Positions 46,978-58,519 of a stretch of 64,000 nucleotides of DNA are shown here, in pieces; positions within the stretch are counted from its first letter, which is position 1; every line of letters starts with the position of its first letter. The DNA is from Hermatobates lingyangjiaoensis (taxonomy: Eukaryota > Arthropoda > Insecta > Hemiptera > Hermatobatidae): the NCBI GenBank assembly GCA_026182355.1, contig JAPFBL010000171.1, positions 1,178,001 through 1,242,000 of the forward strand, in the 5' to 3' direction. The position numbers and the translations under genes are program-made. The notes beneath the pieces are model-generated. The model was not told where the DNA came from. It did not search any database and saw nothing but the letters and a program-made list of their open reading frames with translations.

Positions 46978-47245
46978 TACCATGATTAAACTGCAATAAG
47001 AAATGGGAAAACAAAACTAAGATCTTTCAACCGTAACAAGCGGTCTTCATCAGAGTCAAAAACCGAACTGAAAGGATGAGCTGATTAAGATGACTTTTGT
47101 TATGCACCGAATCAGTTGGGTTTTCGACAACTGACGAAGACCGCTTGTTACAGTTGAAAGATCTTAGTCTTGTTTTTCCATTTCTTATTGTGGTTTGATC
47201 ATTAAATCTTATTTTTATGTTTATGTGAAATCTTTTTACCATGAT
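46978..47245. mobile_element. Family D inverted pair with 9-bp target duplication
   Basis: TACCATGAT at 46978-46986 and 47237-47245 flanks a left reverse arm (truncated inside GATTAAAC) and a right sense arm with the complete tail TTTATGTGAAATCTTTT. The junction (about 47075-47105) has about 30 bp of unrelated sequence. Confidence 0.85.
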
Positions 47246-47249
47246 GTTT

Positions 47250-49020
47250 ACAACGAAGTTCTGTTATCAGTCCACATGTAGACTACAAGTAGCACACTTT
47301 AACAAATCCCAATGTCAATTTGTAGTTCTTGTTTTGTTTGAGAACCCCACTGTTTTTGGGTAATCCTCAAGGATGTGAAAAGTATTTTATCACAAGTCAG
47401 TTGCTAATCTTAAACAATTTTTCCGTTGTTTCAATTAATTTACATGTAGCAGTATCTACTATCTTAATATGAAAATTTTATAAGCTTACAATATTGCCAG
47501 AGTAGCATTACACTAAAAATAACAACTATTAAGTTCATCCCTAGTATATGAGTTTTTAGTTAATAAGCATTTTTATAATGGACATCACAGGTATCAGATA
47601 AGTAAATCAACAGCATAATCCTGTCAGTTAACAAAACAGAAATCCCTTTAAATCTTAAAGGGATCACTCTAGGTATCCAGGGAGTTTCTCATAACGCGCC
47701 TCCGAATCCATTTAAGCAGATCTAATACTGTTTTAATCTTTATACAATTGATCTTCGAGCATCACAACTGAAATTGTTATCACCAAAGGCTCTCCTCAAG
47801 GAATTGTACTGCTCCCAATTAGTTGACATTGATCTTCTGGATACGCTAAATATCCTAGTTTTCGATATGCAAGGATATGTTGAGGCCTTTGTTTTGTAAG
47901 AAAATGAATTATTACGAGTACTGGTCCTTGACCATATGCAACATACTCTTGAAATAGGCGAAGCATAGGAGACGAAGGCAGGTCTTTATGTAGAAAAAAC
48001 AGTCATACTTTCTTCACGAAAAAAGGTAGGCTTTAAAGGCCTTTTTCTTAAAAACACGTTTGCGTCTCTATAGATGAAAGACTTCACCGGAAAAGACATG
48101 CTGCAGATACATCGCTCTGCCTAAAGGGATTGCTAGATAAAATATAGGGTATTAACCACAACTCTACAATTTTGGCTCTATAAAATTATTATAACTGCTT
48201 TGATAAAACAAAATGGATTTATGCATAGGTTTTAAAATGAAAAAGTTAGCCGAAAAAATCTTAATAAACTACAAAGACAAGAGTGTCTAGGATTAATAGG
48301 ATAATGGGAAATCTGCCCTACTTCCAGCATTGAAAAGTGGCCAAAGTACCTCCCTTAGATATTTTGATACATATAGAGGCAATTTGGAGTCTGTTGAGTT
48401 TGCTACAAAATTGAAACGCTTCAATGGGGAATAAAATTTTAAAAAAATTAAGCAACGAACTGGTCTATATGTTTCCAAATACAATGCTCCTCATTGAATA
48501 TTTCATAGAGTCCAAGAAGTGATACGTAATGACCACTTGGATTGGAAACTTTCTGGAAGAAAGACACTCTAGTCTGGTTTATTGCCGGGTGAAATATTAT
48601 TAATAAAACCAGTTTTGGATAGCTGGATACAAGGGAACTCTGAGAATAAGATCATGGACCGTTTGTAAGGGTTAGACTCAAACAAACGTCCTGCAGAATG
48701 GAACGTTTAGCACGACATATCCCAGCATTACCAAAGGTGTAATAGTGAAGACAGAAGCCGATGAAAGTTAACTAGAAAAACCGTATCGAATTTACAGTGA
48801 AAAGCTCAACCCAACTAAACTTAAATTTGTAAAAAGAATAATAAATCTTCAAAGAATGTATGTGGAATATCACACCGATCATGGTCTTCTGAACTACAAC
48901 CTGGAAGTTGAGTATAGGAAAACGCAGTAGGACTAAGTGCGTAAGCGTGCGATTAGACTCAGACCCTCAGATTAATAAGTATAATACTGGCATGCGAAAT
49001 CGTTGTAGATCAATGACTTA
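47250..49020 (+). pseudogene. Decayed LINE reverse transcriptase (I/Jockey/R1-like)
   Basis: At about 47785-47905 the plus strand reads ITKGSPQGIVLLPI, then LVDIDLLDTLNILVFDMQGY and VEA. This corresponds to the RT block GCPQG...L...NLVVDDLLDRLN...VQGYADD of non-LTR retrotransposons. The catalytic YADD is now YVEA, so it is dead. Further on (about 48260-48450) frame-shifted text recalls the post-RT region (LQR..CLG..G, then PPLD). Many stops and indels. Clade assignment is from memory and only approximate. Confidence 0.65.
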
Positions 49021-49029
49021 TGTTTGCTG

Positions 49030-51220
49030 TAACACCTAAACTTGACACACCCACAATGAACCAAATGAAATTATAAATCGATCATCTGTTCGTTTAATAG
49101 TATTTTACCAGAGAGTTTTAAATTGCTTCTACATTATAGTCACATCAAAACAAAACCGAAACTCAACTGATTGTCAACAAGTTTGATATTTCATTATTAT
49201 AGTAACGTGAATGTAAGCCATTCCAAATATCTATTATTATTATCTATTATAATATCACTGTAGATTAGTCTACCTCAAATAAATTCCAATCAATTAAGAC
49301 GATTTATTAATCACCTTTTACTATGTCTTGTTTTGTAAGCTGTCAATATATGTTCATTAGGGGTAATCGATTACGAAGTCTAAAAATTCATCAAACAACC
49401 TGTTTGAGCAAGTCGTATTTTTCTTCAGGTTACATCTGATAGTCTCTTCACAAACGAATGTAATCCAAAGAAATCATTACCTGTAAAATCGTTATTTTCA
49501 GAAATCTCTTTTGATCAATTTTTCTCAAAATATTCAAGAGATTTTCACTTATTTGCTAAGAAACATAATAATAATAATAATAATCATTGAGATGAAAAGT
49601 GGAAACAGAAGAGAATCCAGAGAAGCCGGGTGCCACCCTTCCATTAAGTGTAAAACATGTAGTTAAAATGACTAAAGGTATTTTTTTTAATTTGTTCCAA
49701 GGATGCATAACTATTAACAATATAACCCATATCTACCATCGGACAGAGTTTTGTATAAATCACATCGTTAGTTATATTATCTGAAACAGTGTTACTTTGC
49801 ATGCTCAACCGGTTCACAGACTGTAACAGCAACTTAAGCATAAAGTACCTGTACCTATAAACCCTCCACGATCAAGGCACCCATATTCTTAATTAAGTCG
49901 CTCATTAACCAATCTTAATATACACATTATATGTATTACTGTATTCACATTACTTTACATACCAAATTATATTCAAATTTTTAATTAAATAAAATAAGAA
50001 TTTAATAAGAATCAAATAAAAAAGAGAAACAGTAAAAAAAGAGCTAACGAACGGCCAAGTTATCTACAAAGGAACCATGCATGAGGGAGGAGTGATTCTG
50101 CATTGTGGTAATAGTTAACTGTATTCATTCTGACAATAACCGGTAACTTTTCACAAGTAAATTCGGGGCGTAAGTGTTCTGCATTTATAACTGTCTTACT
50201 GGCGTATCAATATTGTTATTATCGTATAGTGGTTTAAAATAGAATAAAAAAGATTAGAGAAATTACATTTTACTTTATAATGAAATGTGTGGAAATAAGT
50301 TGAATTCTAACCACCTGGTTTTCAGAACATACTTGGGGGAGCTCTGCCCTAAATTTAATGCTTCCATGTAGTCTTGGTTCAAGTTTGGCCGGAGGGCTTT
50401 GAAGATGATCCGCACAGTGAAGTGCGGAAAATGATTGCAGAACTACACTATATTGCTAAGATACTAAAAGATAATAAGATACTAAAATTGACCACAATCT
50501 AAAAGTGCAAGAATAGCTACGACTATTCCCAAGCTGTTTTTGTCATTTAAACATACTAACAAACTAGGTTGATGATCAATTGAATTTTGGATATGCTACT
50601 GTGGCTGCCGTATGGAAATATTCATACACTCTATGGTATATTTTAAACTCAAAGACAATCGATTTCATTTATTTTAATGTCCATTTCCATTGCAATAGTT
50701 ATAACAGACATGCATTCATTGTTGCACAAGAATCTGACAAGACTCTGCAGATTGAACTTCATAATTGTCACTTTTGTGTAATGCATGCCGTCTTGAATGT
50801 ATTCAACATGTTTCCAAGTAATACATATTACGGCAATGCTTAATCATTATTTAAATTAATTATCAAATTAATTGCGGATTCCAATTAGTAACCGATTTTG
50901 CATAAAGAACAATAATGTACCTATTGAAATGTTTCACAATTACCTAAATACAATAAATCTTTCTTTACACCAAGAGCTATATGAGTATCCCATGCCACCA
51001 CGATTCTTACTATAATATATAAATAGGACTTATTATAACACTATTGGCAAACATACATGAACTGAATCGTTGCTTCAACATAGAGTTAACTATTTAACAT
51101 ATAGTCTTCAAAACATAGTTATTACCTTTAACCTGCATTTCAAACAGTTAAGTATGAGATATGTCCAATTCATTTGAACTTCTTTGTATATTTATTTTAA
51201 TACTTCACATGTTTAATATT
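49030..51220. other. No gene seen
   Basis: AT-rich. Contains an (ATA)n-like run at about 49567-49582. An 87-codon frame at 50580-50843 has no recognised domain. Confidence 0.5.
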
Positions 51221-51224
51221 AATT

Positions 51225-51580
51225 GTGGTCAGACTAACCTACAATGACTTAAAGTTTTAGGACAACCCCAGTGTTCTTCTGAACTACGTCAGTCCCCCCC
51301 GAAGAGGGCAATGCCCGTTACTCCGTGACCGGGGCTTGCTACTAGTAGTTCAAAGAACCCCATCAGGGCGTCATTGTGAGGAGTGTTGTTAGTACCTCAA
51401 GAGAAAAGATTCATAGAGAGAGATTACAAATCTCTCGTTGGCTAAACGCCACCTGGTCTGTACTTTTGAGAGCCTCTAAGGGCATCTTTTGTCCCTGGTT
51501 CAAAGAACCTGTGGATATACATAAGCCAATGTAGCCTGAGGTATAGCTGCATGGCCTCCACTAGGGGCGTATTTATTATT
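51225..51580 (+). repeat. Dispersed repeat R2, copy
   Basis: GAAGAGGGCAATGCCCGTTA, AAAGAACCTGTGGATATA and TAAGCCAATGTAGCC followed by ATAGCTGCATGGCC match 22000-22795. Its right end is included in the tandem duplication at 51510-52430. Confidence 0.7.
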
Positions 51581-52430
51581 AATTAAGATCAAAATAGTTA
51601 CACAATTATTTTGCTTACTACTAATAAGAGGCGTAGCTTTTTATATTCATGGTAACTAAAAAAACATTAGTTGTGCAATCCGTAATTGTGTGGTATTTAC
51701 TCATTCTGAGGTAAAATGGATAAACCAACAAAAGTCTCCACACAAATAAAGTTTTTTATTCAACGCGTTTCGAACACTTTGTGTTCATCATCAGGAAAAC
51801 ACCAAGGAAGTGGTGCTGACGGGTTGGTCAAATGAAAACAACTGTTGTTTTCATTTGACCAACCCGTCAGCACCACTTCCTTGGTGTTTTCCTGATGATG
51901 AACACAAAGTGTTCGAAACGCATTGAATAAAAAACTTTATTTGTGTGGAGACTTTTGTTGGTACATATCTGTGGATATACATAAGCCAATGTAGCCTGAG
52001 GTATAGCTGCATGGCCTCCACTAGGGGCGTATTTATTATTAATTAAGATCAAAATAGTTACACAATTATTTTGCTTACTACTAATAACAGGCGTAGCTTT
52101 TTATATTCATGGTAACTAAAAAAACATTAGTTGTGCAATCCGTAATTGTGTGGTATTTACTCATTCTGAGGTAAAATGGATAAACCAACAAAAGTCTCCA
52201 CACAAATAAAGTTTTTTATTCAACGCGTTTCGAACACTTTGTGTTCATCATCAGGAAAACACCAAGGAAGTGGTGCTGACGGGTTGGTCAAATGAAAACA
52301 ACTGTTGTTTTCATTTGTCCAACCCGTCAGCACCACTTCCTTGGTGTTTTCCTGATGATGAACACAAAGTGTTCGAAACGCGTTGAATAAAAAACTTTAT
52401 TTGTGTGGAGACTTTTGTTGGTTTATCCAT
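51510..52430. repeat. Tandem duplication, 460-bp period, ~99% identical
   Basis: GTGGATATACATAAGCCAAT begins at 51511 and 51971, and the sequences then agree for about 450 bp with only a few differences (AAGAGGCG/AACAGGCG, CGCATTG/CGCGTTG, TTTGACC/TTTGTCC). Each unit contains the end of repeat R2, AT-rich flanking DNA and a whole family E palindrome. Confidence 0.9.
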
Positions 52431-52448
52431 TTTACCTCATGGTAACTA
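51647..52448. mobile_element. Family E palindromic insertion, duplicated
   Basis: TCATGGTAACTA at 51647-51658 and 52437-52448 is a 12-bp target duplication bracketing the array. Each unit has the family E tail, core and a hairpin centre: an inverted pair with GGTTGGTCAAATGAAAACAA and its complement, and CACCACTTCCTTGGTG. Because the left duplication sequence recurs inside at about 52107-52118, the insertion came first and the 460-bp tandem copy later. Confidence 0.85.
52346..52390 (+). ncRNA. Candidate type I hammerhead ribozyme, family E
   Basis: UUUUC (52347-52351), CUGAUGA (52352-52358), U, perfect stem II GAACAC/GUGUUC with loop AAA, GAA (52375-52377), palindrome ACGCGU (52378-52383), H17 = U (52384), GAAUAA. 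Stem I pairs four of five. The reverse copy lies at about 52215-52260, and the duplicate pair at about 51755-51800 and 51887-51930. The single U after CUGAUGA is unpaired. Confidence 0.6.
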
Positions 52449-53984
52449 GCTGATCTACCCGGCTTTACCCGGGAAACAATTTAATTCCAACTCTAATAAT
52501 AAATTACACATAACGAAAACAATTTAAATTTTCTATAGTTCCGTTACACTTAACTTTTTTGAGATAAACGAAATTAATACAGAATTAAAATTATAGATTA
52601 CGCAAAAAAAGATATAATCTAACAGTGATTGTAAATTGCACACATTGTCTAATACAATTGATAGTTGATAGATTAGATTAAACAAATAATAAAAAGAATA
52701 TTTTTTGCCGAACAATACATCAAGAAATGTTGAAAGAAGTCTAAGCTCGTTAAATGTGATATGTCTTATCTGTTAAATATAATGATACAGATTTTAAACC
52801 CACAAATCGTTTCAATTAGGAGCCAGTTAGTTGAAGAGGCTAAGCCATATCACATTACATTTCATTCAATAATTTCAATTTGAAGACTTCACAGTTTTAA
52901 ATATTTAATTAAAATTATATCAGTAAACAAGTTTATATCTCTTAAAAGTTTGAATAACGGTATTTTGAAGAAATATTATTTGTTTACGAAGAAGCATTGT
53001 ATTGAAAAGTGTCAATTGAGTTCCAAACGTTAAATTCTAAATGTATTTTTCATTATGTAATGATAAGAGTTATTATGTTAAGAACTGTACAAATTGCACA
53101 CAATGTCTAATTGTAATGTTCCCACAAATACACACAGCGATTAAATTTTATATATGTACATTTTGATTTGAATATTTCTTCATCAATTTTTTATGATTTA
53201 GACATTCCAAAACGTCTTCTAGTTAGATATCATCGATATGTATAATACCTTATCATTTTGCCTATAGGGAGTAGGGCCGGATACTAATTACTAATAATTA
53301 AATATTTCAAACAAACGAATTAATCAATCAGGAATAAATAAAGAAGCCTTACATCCATTAAACTTAAACAAAATACTTTAACTATTCTTTTAAAATTAGA
53401 ATTAATGGTTCAAATACTATCATTATTATTCGTAATACTATTCCATACTTAAAGTTAATAAGTTATTATTTAACGCATAACTTTCTTTTATGCATAAAGC
53501 AAGTTAAACCAATTAGATATGAAAAGTTAATTGTAAACTATTGATAATAACTAAAGCTTTGTTAAAGTTAATAAGAAACCCATATAAAATTACAATAATT
53601 GTCTTTAATATCAATCTGAAAATAATAATAAAATTTCTGGTACCTGTTTATTTCCAATGAACAAAGCATGTTGAAATATTATCATAGAATAACCTACCTG
53701 CGGCTGCCATGACCAATTAAAGTCAAAATGTAAACAAACAGGTTATCCAGCAAACCTTACCTATTATAATATTTTTGGGATATTACCTGAACCACAACTC
53801 TGATTTTTAAAAAACTTTGCATAACCTTCCCGAGGATATCCCTAATAATTTCCTAAATTTTCCCGTGATTGGATGTATGGTTTTTGAATCTATCGAGTAC
53901 AAAATCACAGACATACATTCATTTTTATATATATAGAAGAAGATTTTTTGTCTATATATATTTTATATTTTTACACCTTCAAAT

Positions 53985-54003
53985 GCGCCCCCCCCCCCCC
54001 CCT
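53985..54003. repeat. Poly(C) run
   Basis: About 16-18 consecutive C. A similar run is at about 6795-6819 within a family D arm. Confidence 0.9.
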
Positions 54004-54244
54004 TGTTACACCTATTGCTGCTAATCATACAGCACAAAATTGCAGGTTAGCCTCCTTTTGTGAAGATTTTACGTTTGAAGAATAATAATAATATAAATCT
54101 ATATGTTAAACATAATATGACAACTAAATTTAAAACACAATACATTCTTCGTTATCAAAAGATCAAATGTATTTAGAAACCATTCCTACCTGATTACTGA
54201 GGTATGAGCACACAACACAGCCAACTGGAACGCCATTTAATGTA

Positions 54245-54360
54245 CTTACTAATTAATGTTAACTTAAGTTATTAATAGTTAATGTTCAATTAACTATTAA
54301 CTTAAATAGTTAATGTTTAAGTTATTAATGTTAACAGTTAATTAACATTAACTATTAAAA
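54245..54360. repeat. Cluster of TTAAC/GTTAA short inverted repeats
   Basis: Repeated TTAATGTTAAC, TTAACTATTAACTTAA and complements over about 115 bp. Low complexity; no further meaning assigned. Confidence 0.8.
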
Positions 54361-56799
54361 TCTGAAACAAAGTTCCCTACAGATGCAAGCTAACTAATGG
54401 GCCACGTATGATTGTGGTGTGCGGATATATGAAACGGTCTTCCATTAGCCTGCAGTTTGACGATGATTACAGGGGGTATGAAGGCATAGAATGGAGATAT
54501 CAGGAAATGTTTGTAATATACTGATGGATGCACTTTTTTCAGTCATACGAACAACGTTTACAGCTTTCTGTAAAAGTATTCAGACTGCAATAACAATAAG
54601 TTAAATAATAGTAAACTTATTTTCCTGTTTTTTTTATATTATCATTATACATGTGATACTACTATATTATATCGGTAGTACTCATCCTACCATCCCACCA
54701 GAGATTTGCTGACGGCAGCTCAGATTTCCCGTCATTGGGCGTAATCAACTTCATATCTAGATAATAAAAGCGCATACATTAACTATTCAAAGATTATGCT
54801 GTCTTGCGTTTGGGTCACAGTCCGAAGAGCAACCGTCTTAAATGCTTCATTTTTGTGTTTCTATGTTCACCTTTCTACTGCTTTTGTTGTGATTTCTTCA
54901 ATTTTAGAGTCACATATGTTTATTGTAAATTTCGCCATTTCTACACATATGCAGAATGCCAGGACAAGTCATACTACTGTGTTTTTCATAAAAGTCTACT
55001 CCTGCAATTCATTCAGAATTTCTTTTATAATTTGCGACAGAGTTATATCCGGACAAGTCACAGAAATCTCTTTATAAAACCGTCTCACTTAAGAGTTAAA
55101 ATAAATTTAGGAACTAACATGATATTTTAAAGCATATGAACAACCTAAATGTTTCTACTTGATATCTACTTGATTTATTTTAAATCTATTTAAATCTAAT
55201 TTATCTATGCAGTTCATAGTAGATAAAATGTTGTACTGTTGTAACATGTTATATATGGAGAAAATTTATGCTATTCACTAACCACTTAAGTCCATGGATC
55301 GCATTTTTGTACTCTTATTTATATACACACATTGTTGAAAATTAGACCATATTTAGCTGAAATTTGCTTTTTCATAAGTCTCTCGAGTTTCCTGAATAAC
55401 GATCTTGTTACTGTATCCATAGAATATAGTAAATTATCAATAGACATGTTAAATGAACATATGTTTCTGCTGTCCTCAGCCATTATCAAGATGTGAATGC
55501 ATTTTGAAGCTTGATGCTCTATATAAGAAAGGTGGAATATGTTGCTGGGGTGGGGGGTATTAAAGTTGTTTTCTTAATCGGTGAGGGTAGAGTGGCCTAG
55601 AGCATTGTATATTTATACAAATAAATGAAATTATATAAAACATAAATAAAAAATTAAATACATATATAAAATGTATTAATGTATAGAATAAATACATTTT
55701 ACCCGCAGATATTAGATGTAGTGTAGCTCTAGAATCTAGAGAGAAGTTTGAAATAATTAGTCGGTTACTATTACTATACAGGGAAACTACGTTTTCTGGA
55801 ATGACTAATCCTGGATTCTGTAAATGTATTATGTTTATGAACTCGAACCATTTGGATACTTCTACAAGTATTTAATATAAGTTATTTGAACATTGATATT
55901 GGCAGAGAATTACAGTAAAAACAAAAAAAAGGACACAGATGAGCTTCCAGTGTATTATAAACAGTACAAGAGTTGCATGGTACATTATGCAACACAGACT
56001 TAGCTTAGGAGATGATTGAAATAACTTCTGCTAAGAAATACATCGAGAAGTAGGTCCCAGCTAAAAACCCATTATTCTCAGCCCTTAGAGCGCAAGGAGA
56101 TTCACTCTCTCAACAAGAACAGCTAAATCCTTTACAACAAAGCAAGGTATCCAGGATGTATGAAATAAAACAGAGATTGCAAAGTGATATGTCTAAGACA
56201 CTTCACCATGACTATTTTATTGTATGCTTTTTTGTTAAAAATATTCATAATAAAAGAAATACAATGTTTTCTGTAAACTGGGTATCAAACTAAGTTTTCA
56301 GTCTCTATTGCAAACATCCAGGTATCAAATAAGATGATAAACAATAACATTGCGACAGATTTTTAAAAAAATAACACAAGGTTTCATTTTAATAAAATAA
56401 AACCTTAATTCATTTTAATCATTCATTTCATTTTAATAAAAACAAAAAATACATCACTACAGGTGTGTTTTGTTCTCTTGTTTGAAAATTCATAGTAATA
56501 TAGGAACGGAAGATAAAAAGGAGTAGTGAACAAACGGAGAGATAGAAAAGGAACATGTGGAATATCTTATATGCAATTAAACATGGTACAGAGGGAAGGT
56601 CATAGTATTTACACAATTACTTTGTATCAATTGCTTATACACATAGTTAACTAAAAACTCTGGCCAGTAAGACATGTAAACTTCCATACATACATACAAA
56701 CTCACTATTTCTTATAAGTATACAATCATCATCATTATAACAGTCATCACACAAAATATTTCAACACCGGAACAGAAAAGAAAATTGAGTCTAAAAAAA

Positions 56800-57010
56800 A
56801 AAAGATAAGCTGACGCCTTGGTTTTAAAAGGATGAAAAGTGGAGGGATGAGGGATAAGGAGAGGATGGGAGGCCCTCACGGAGGGTAAGAGAGAGGGAGG
56901 CGTGACTATGAATTACATAACAAGAAGTGGGGAGGCAGCGCAACGACTCCAGACTGGCAGCTTGCTGCTCCGGCCACCTGCAACCAACAAACAGCGGTCA
57001 TACTAACCAA
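56800..57010. other. GC-richer unique segment, possible terminal exon or regulatory element
   Basis: Minus strand has TGTTTGTTGGTTGCAG followed by GTGGCCGGAGCAGCAAGCTG and about 20 open codons in two frames; plus strand has GGAGG|GTAAGAG resembling a donor. No product is recognisable. It lies 2 kb beyond the XPO1 stop, so an alternative XPO1 3' exon is one possibility. Confidence 0.25.
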
Positions 57011-57208
57011 ACCTCCCGTCTACTTGAGCTTTACAAACTACCGCTCTGTTAAGTATTCAATCAGTACTACCTAACAAGTGCTATACTGTACCATATGTTC
57101 CTACACATTGTCTGTTCAGTTGTTCACGAAACATTGTCTTGAGGTCACGGAAGATTATTGTCCCCAAATTGGGGGTCTACAGCAAGATTATACTGATTTA
57201 TATTATTA

Positions 57209-57398
57209 ATATGGCAAACCGTCATACCTCATACGATGATGTTGGAGTCGTTGGAGCGCTTTCGGACGTTGTCCATCTTCAATCGCAACTAACTAACTCA
57301 CATGTTAAGAGTTAGTTAGTTGCGATTGAAGATGGACAACGTCTGAAAGCGCTCCAACGACTCCGACACATCGTATGAGGTATGACGGTTTGCCATAT
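57209..57398. mobile_element. Family F palindrome
   Basis: Arms of about 85-90 bp, ATATGGCAAACCGTCATACC at the left and its complement at the right, around a TAACTAACTCACATGTTAAG centre. Each arm holds UGAAGA, U, GGAC/GUCC stem with loop AAC, GAA, AGCGCU, C, CAACG. GUUG and CAAC can form stem I only with a small bulge, and the first core base is U rather than C. No target duplication visible. Confidence 0.75.
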
Positions 57399-57399
57399 A

Positions 57400-58200
57400 G
57401 TAAAACGGAACCTCCGACTTCCCCTAGAATGTATTACGTCACCCTGGAGGTCCTAGAGGAAATGTTATTTTCACTATTTCTTTCTCTTAAACTCCTACAG
57501 ACTTAATAGGTTTGCATGTTTAATACTATTATGGAATACCATACTAAGGACGGAAAATGTTACTGATTTATTTGGCAGCCATTTTTATTCTAGGGCACAA
57601 AAACTGACTGATAGTAATAATATAATAGTTTAAGGTTTTTTTTTTTAAATACTGTTACTCATAGATGCTTCATCATTTATGCATTGTAGAATATCTGTAC
57701 TCAACTTCAAATGATTCATAATTTCTTTGAATTAGCCAGCAAATAAAACTAATGTAATTCATGTTGACAGATAACAGGTTCAATGAAATGTTATCATGAA
57801 TTTAAAAAAAAATAATTTGTAACAATTACTATTAACTTACAGTTCTTAATTTCACCAATGGAATAAAATGTAATCGAATGAAACATCATCAGATCTTAAA
57901 GTAACTAAAATTAATCAAAAACAAATTAGAATACCAGCATCACTGACCTGTGAATGTCAAAATAGCAACCGCAAATTACGTATAGAGTTTTTTAAGATAT
58001 TGAGTGATTTGATAACAGAGAGAAAAATGTGAAATTAAGACAAAAATCGACTCCTTTAATAGTTGATTTTTTTGTAAAATATTGTAATATATTTTTTAGC
58101 TAACTTTTTTTTATTTTTTATACCTTTGTCGCTTATAACATTTAGACATGGAAACATTCTAAAAAGTCATCCACATAGGGTTCTTCAAGACCTAATTAAC
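57400..58200. other. No gene seen
   Basis: AT-rich; may contain distal XPO1 3' UTR or intergenic sequence. Confidence 0.45.
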
Positions 58201-58211
58201 GACTTCTGATG

Positions 58212-58217
58212 TTTATT
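58212..58217 (-). terminator. Candidate poly(A) signal for XPO1
   Basis: First canonical AATAAA on the minus strand after the XPO1 stop, about 720 nt downstream. Seen as TTTATT on the plus strand. No transcript evidence is available, and a non-canonical closer signal or a more distal site is equally possible. Confidence 0.25.
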
Positions 58218-58519
58218 AGTAGTGCAAACACTGGGAATTAACAATCGAAAATAGTGCCAAAAGTAGGAATTGTTGTAAAACATTGTGCGTGTGACGTCGT
58301 TACGCAAAGCACTCGTATAATTTATAAATAAGCATAGGTTCCCAAGTAGCCTGTTTGATAAACAGATAAACATTGCAACAGCATCATATAAGATAAACAT
58401 AAGTGAAACTTCTGCACTTCCTTAGAGAGGTACTTTTAAGAAGTGCCTAGCTATATAAAATATTGTCACTCTGGTAAAGGGTTAGTCGTGTATTTCCTGA
58501 GAGAAATCTTTTAAAAATA

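Larger units (their letters stand above)
52450..56790. other. AT-rich stretch, no gene seen
   Basis: Two overlapping plus-strand frames of 93 and 108 codons near 54796-55130 are Phe/Ser/Cys-rich and not convincing. No splice-supported exon identified. Confidence 0.45.

Noticed and set aside
54796..55130. Overlapping 93- and 108-codon plus-strand frames
   Set aside because: Two frames over the same DNA, Phe/Ser/Cys-rich, no domain, no splice support.
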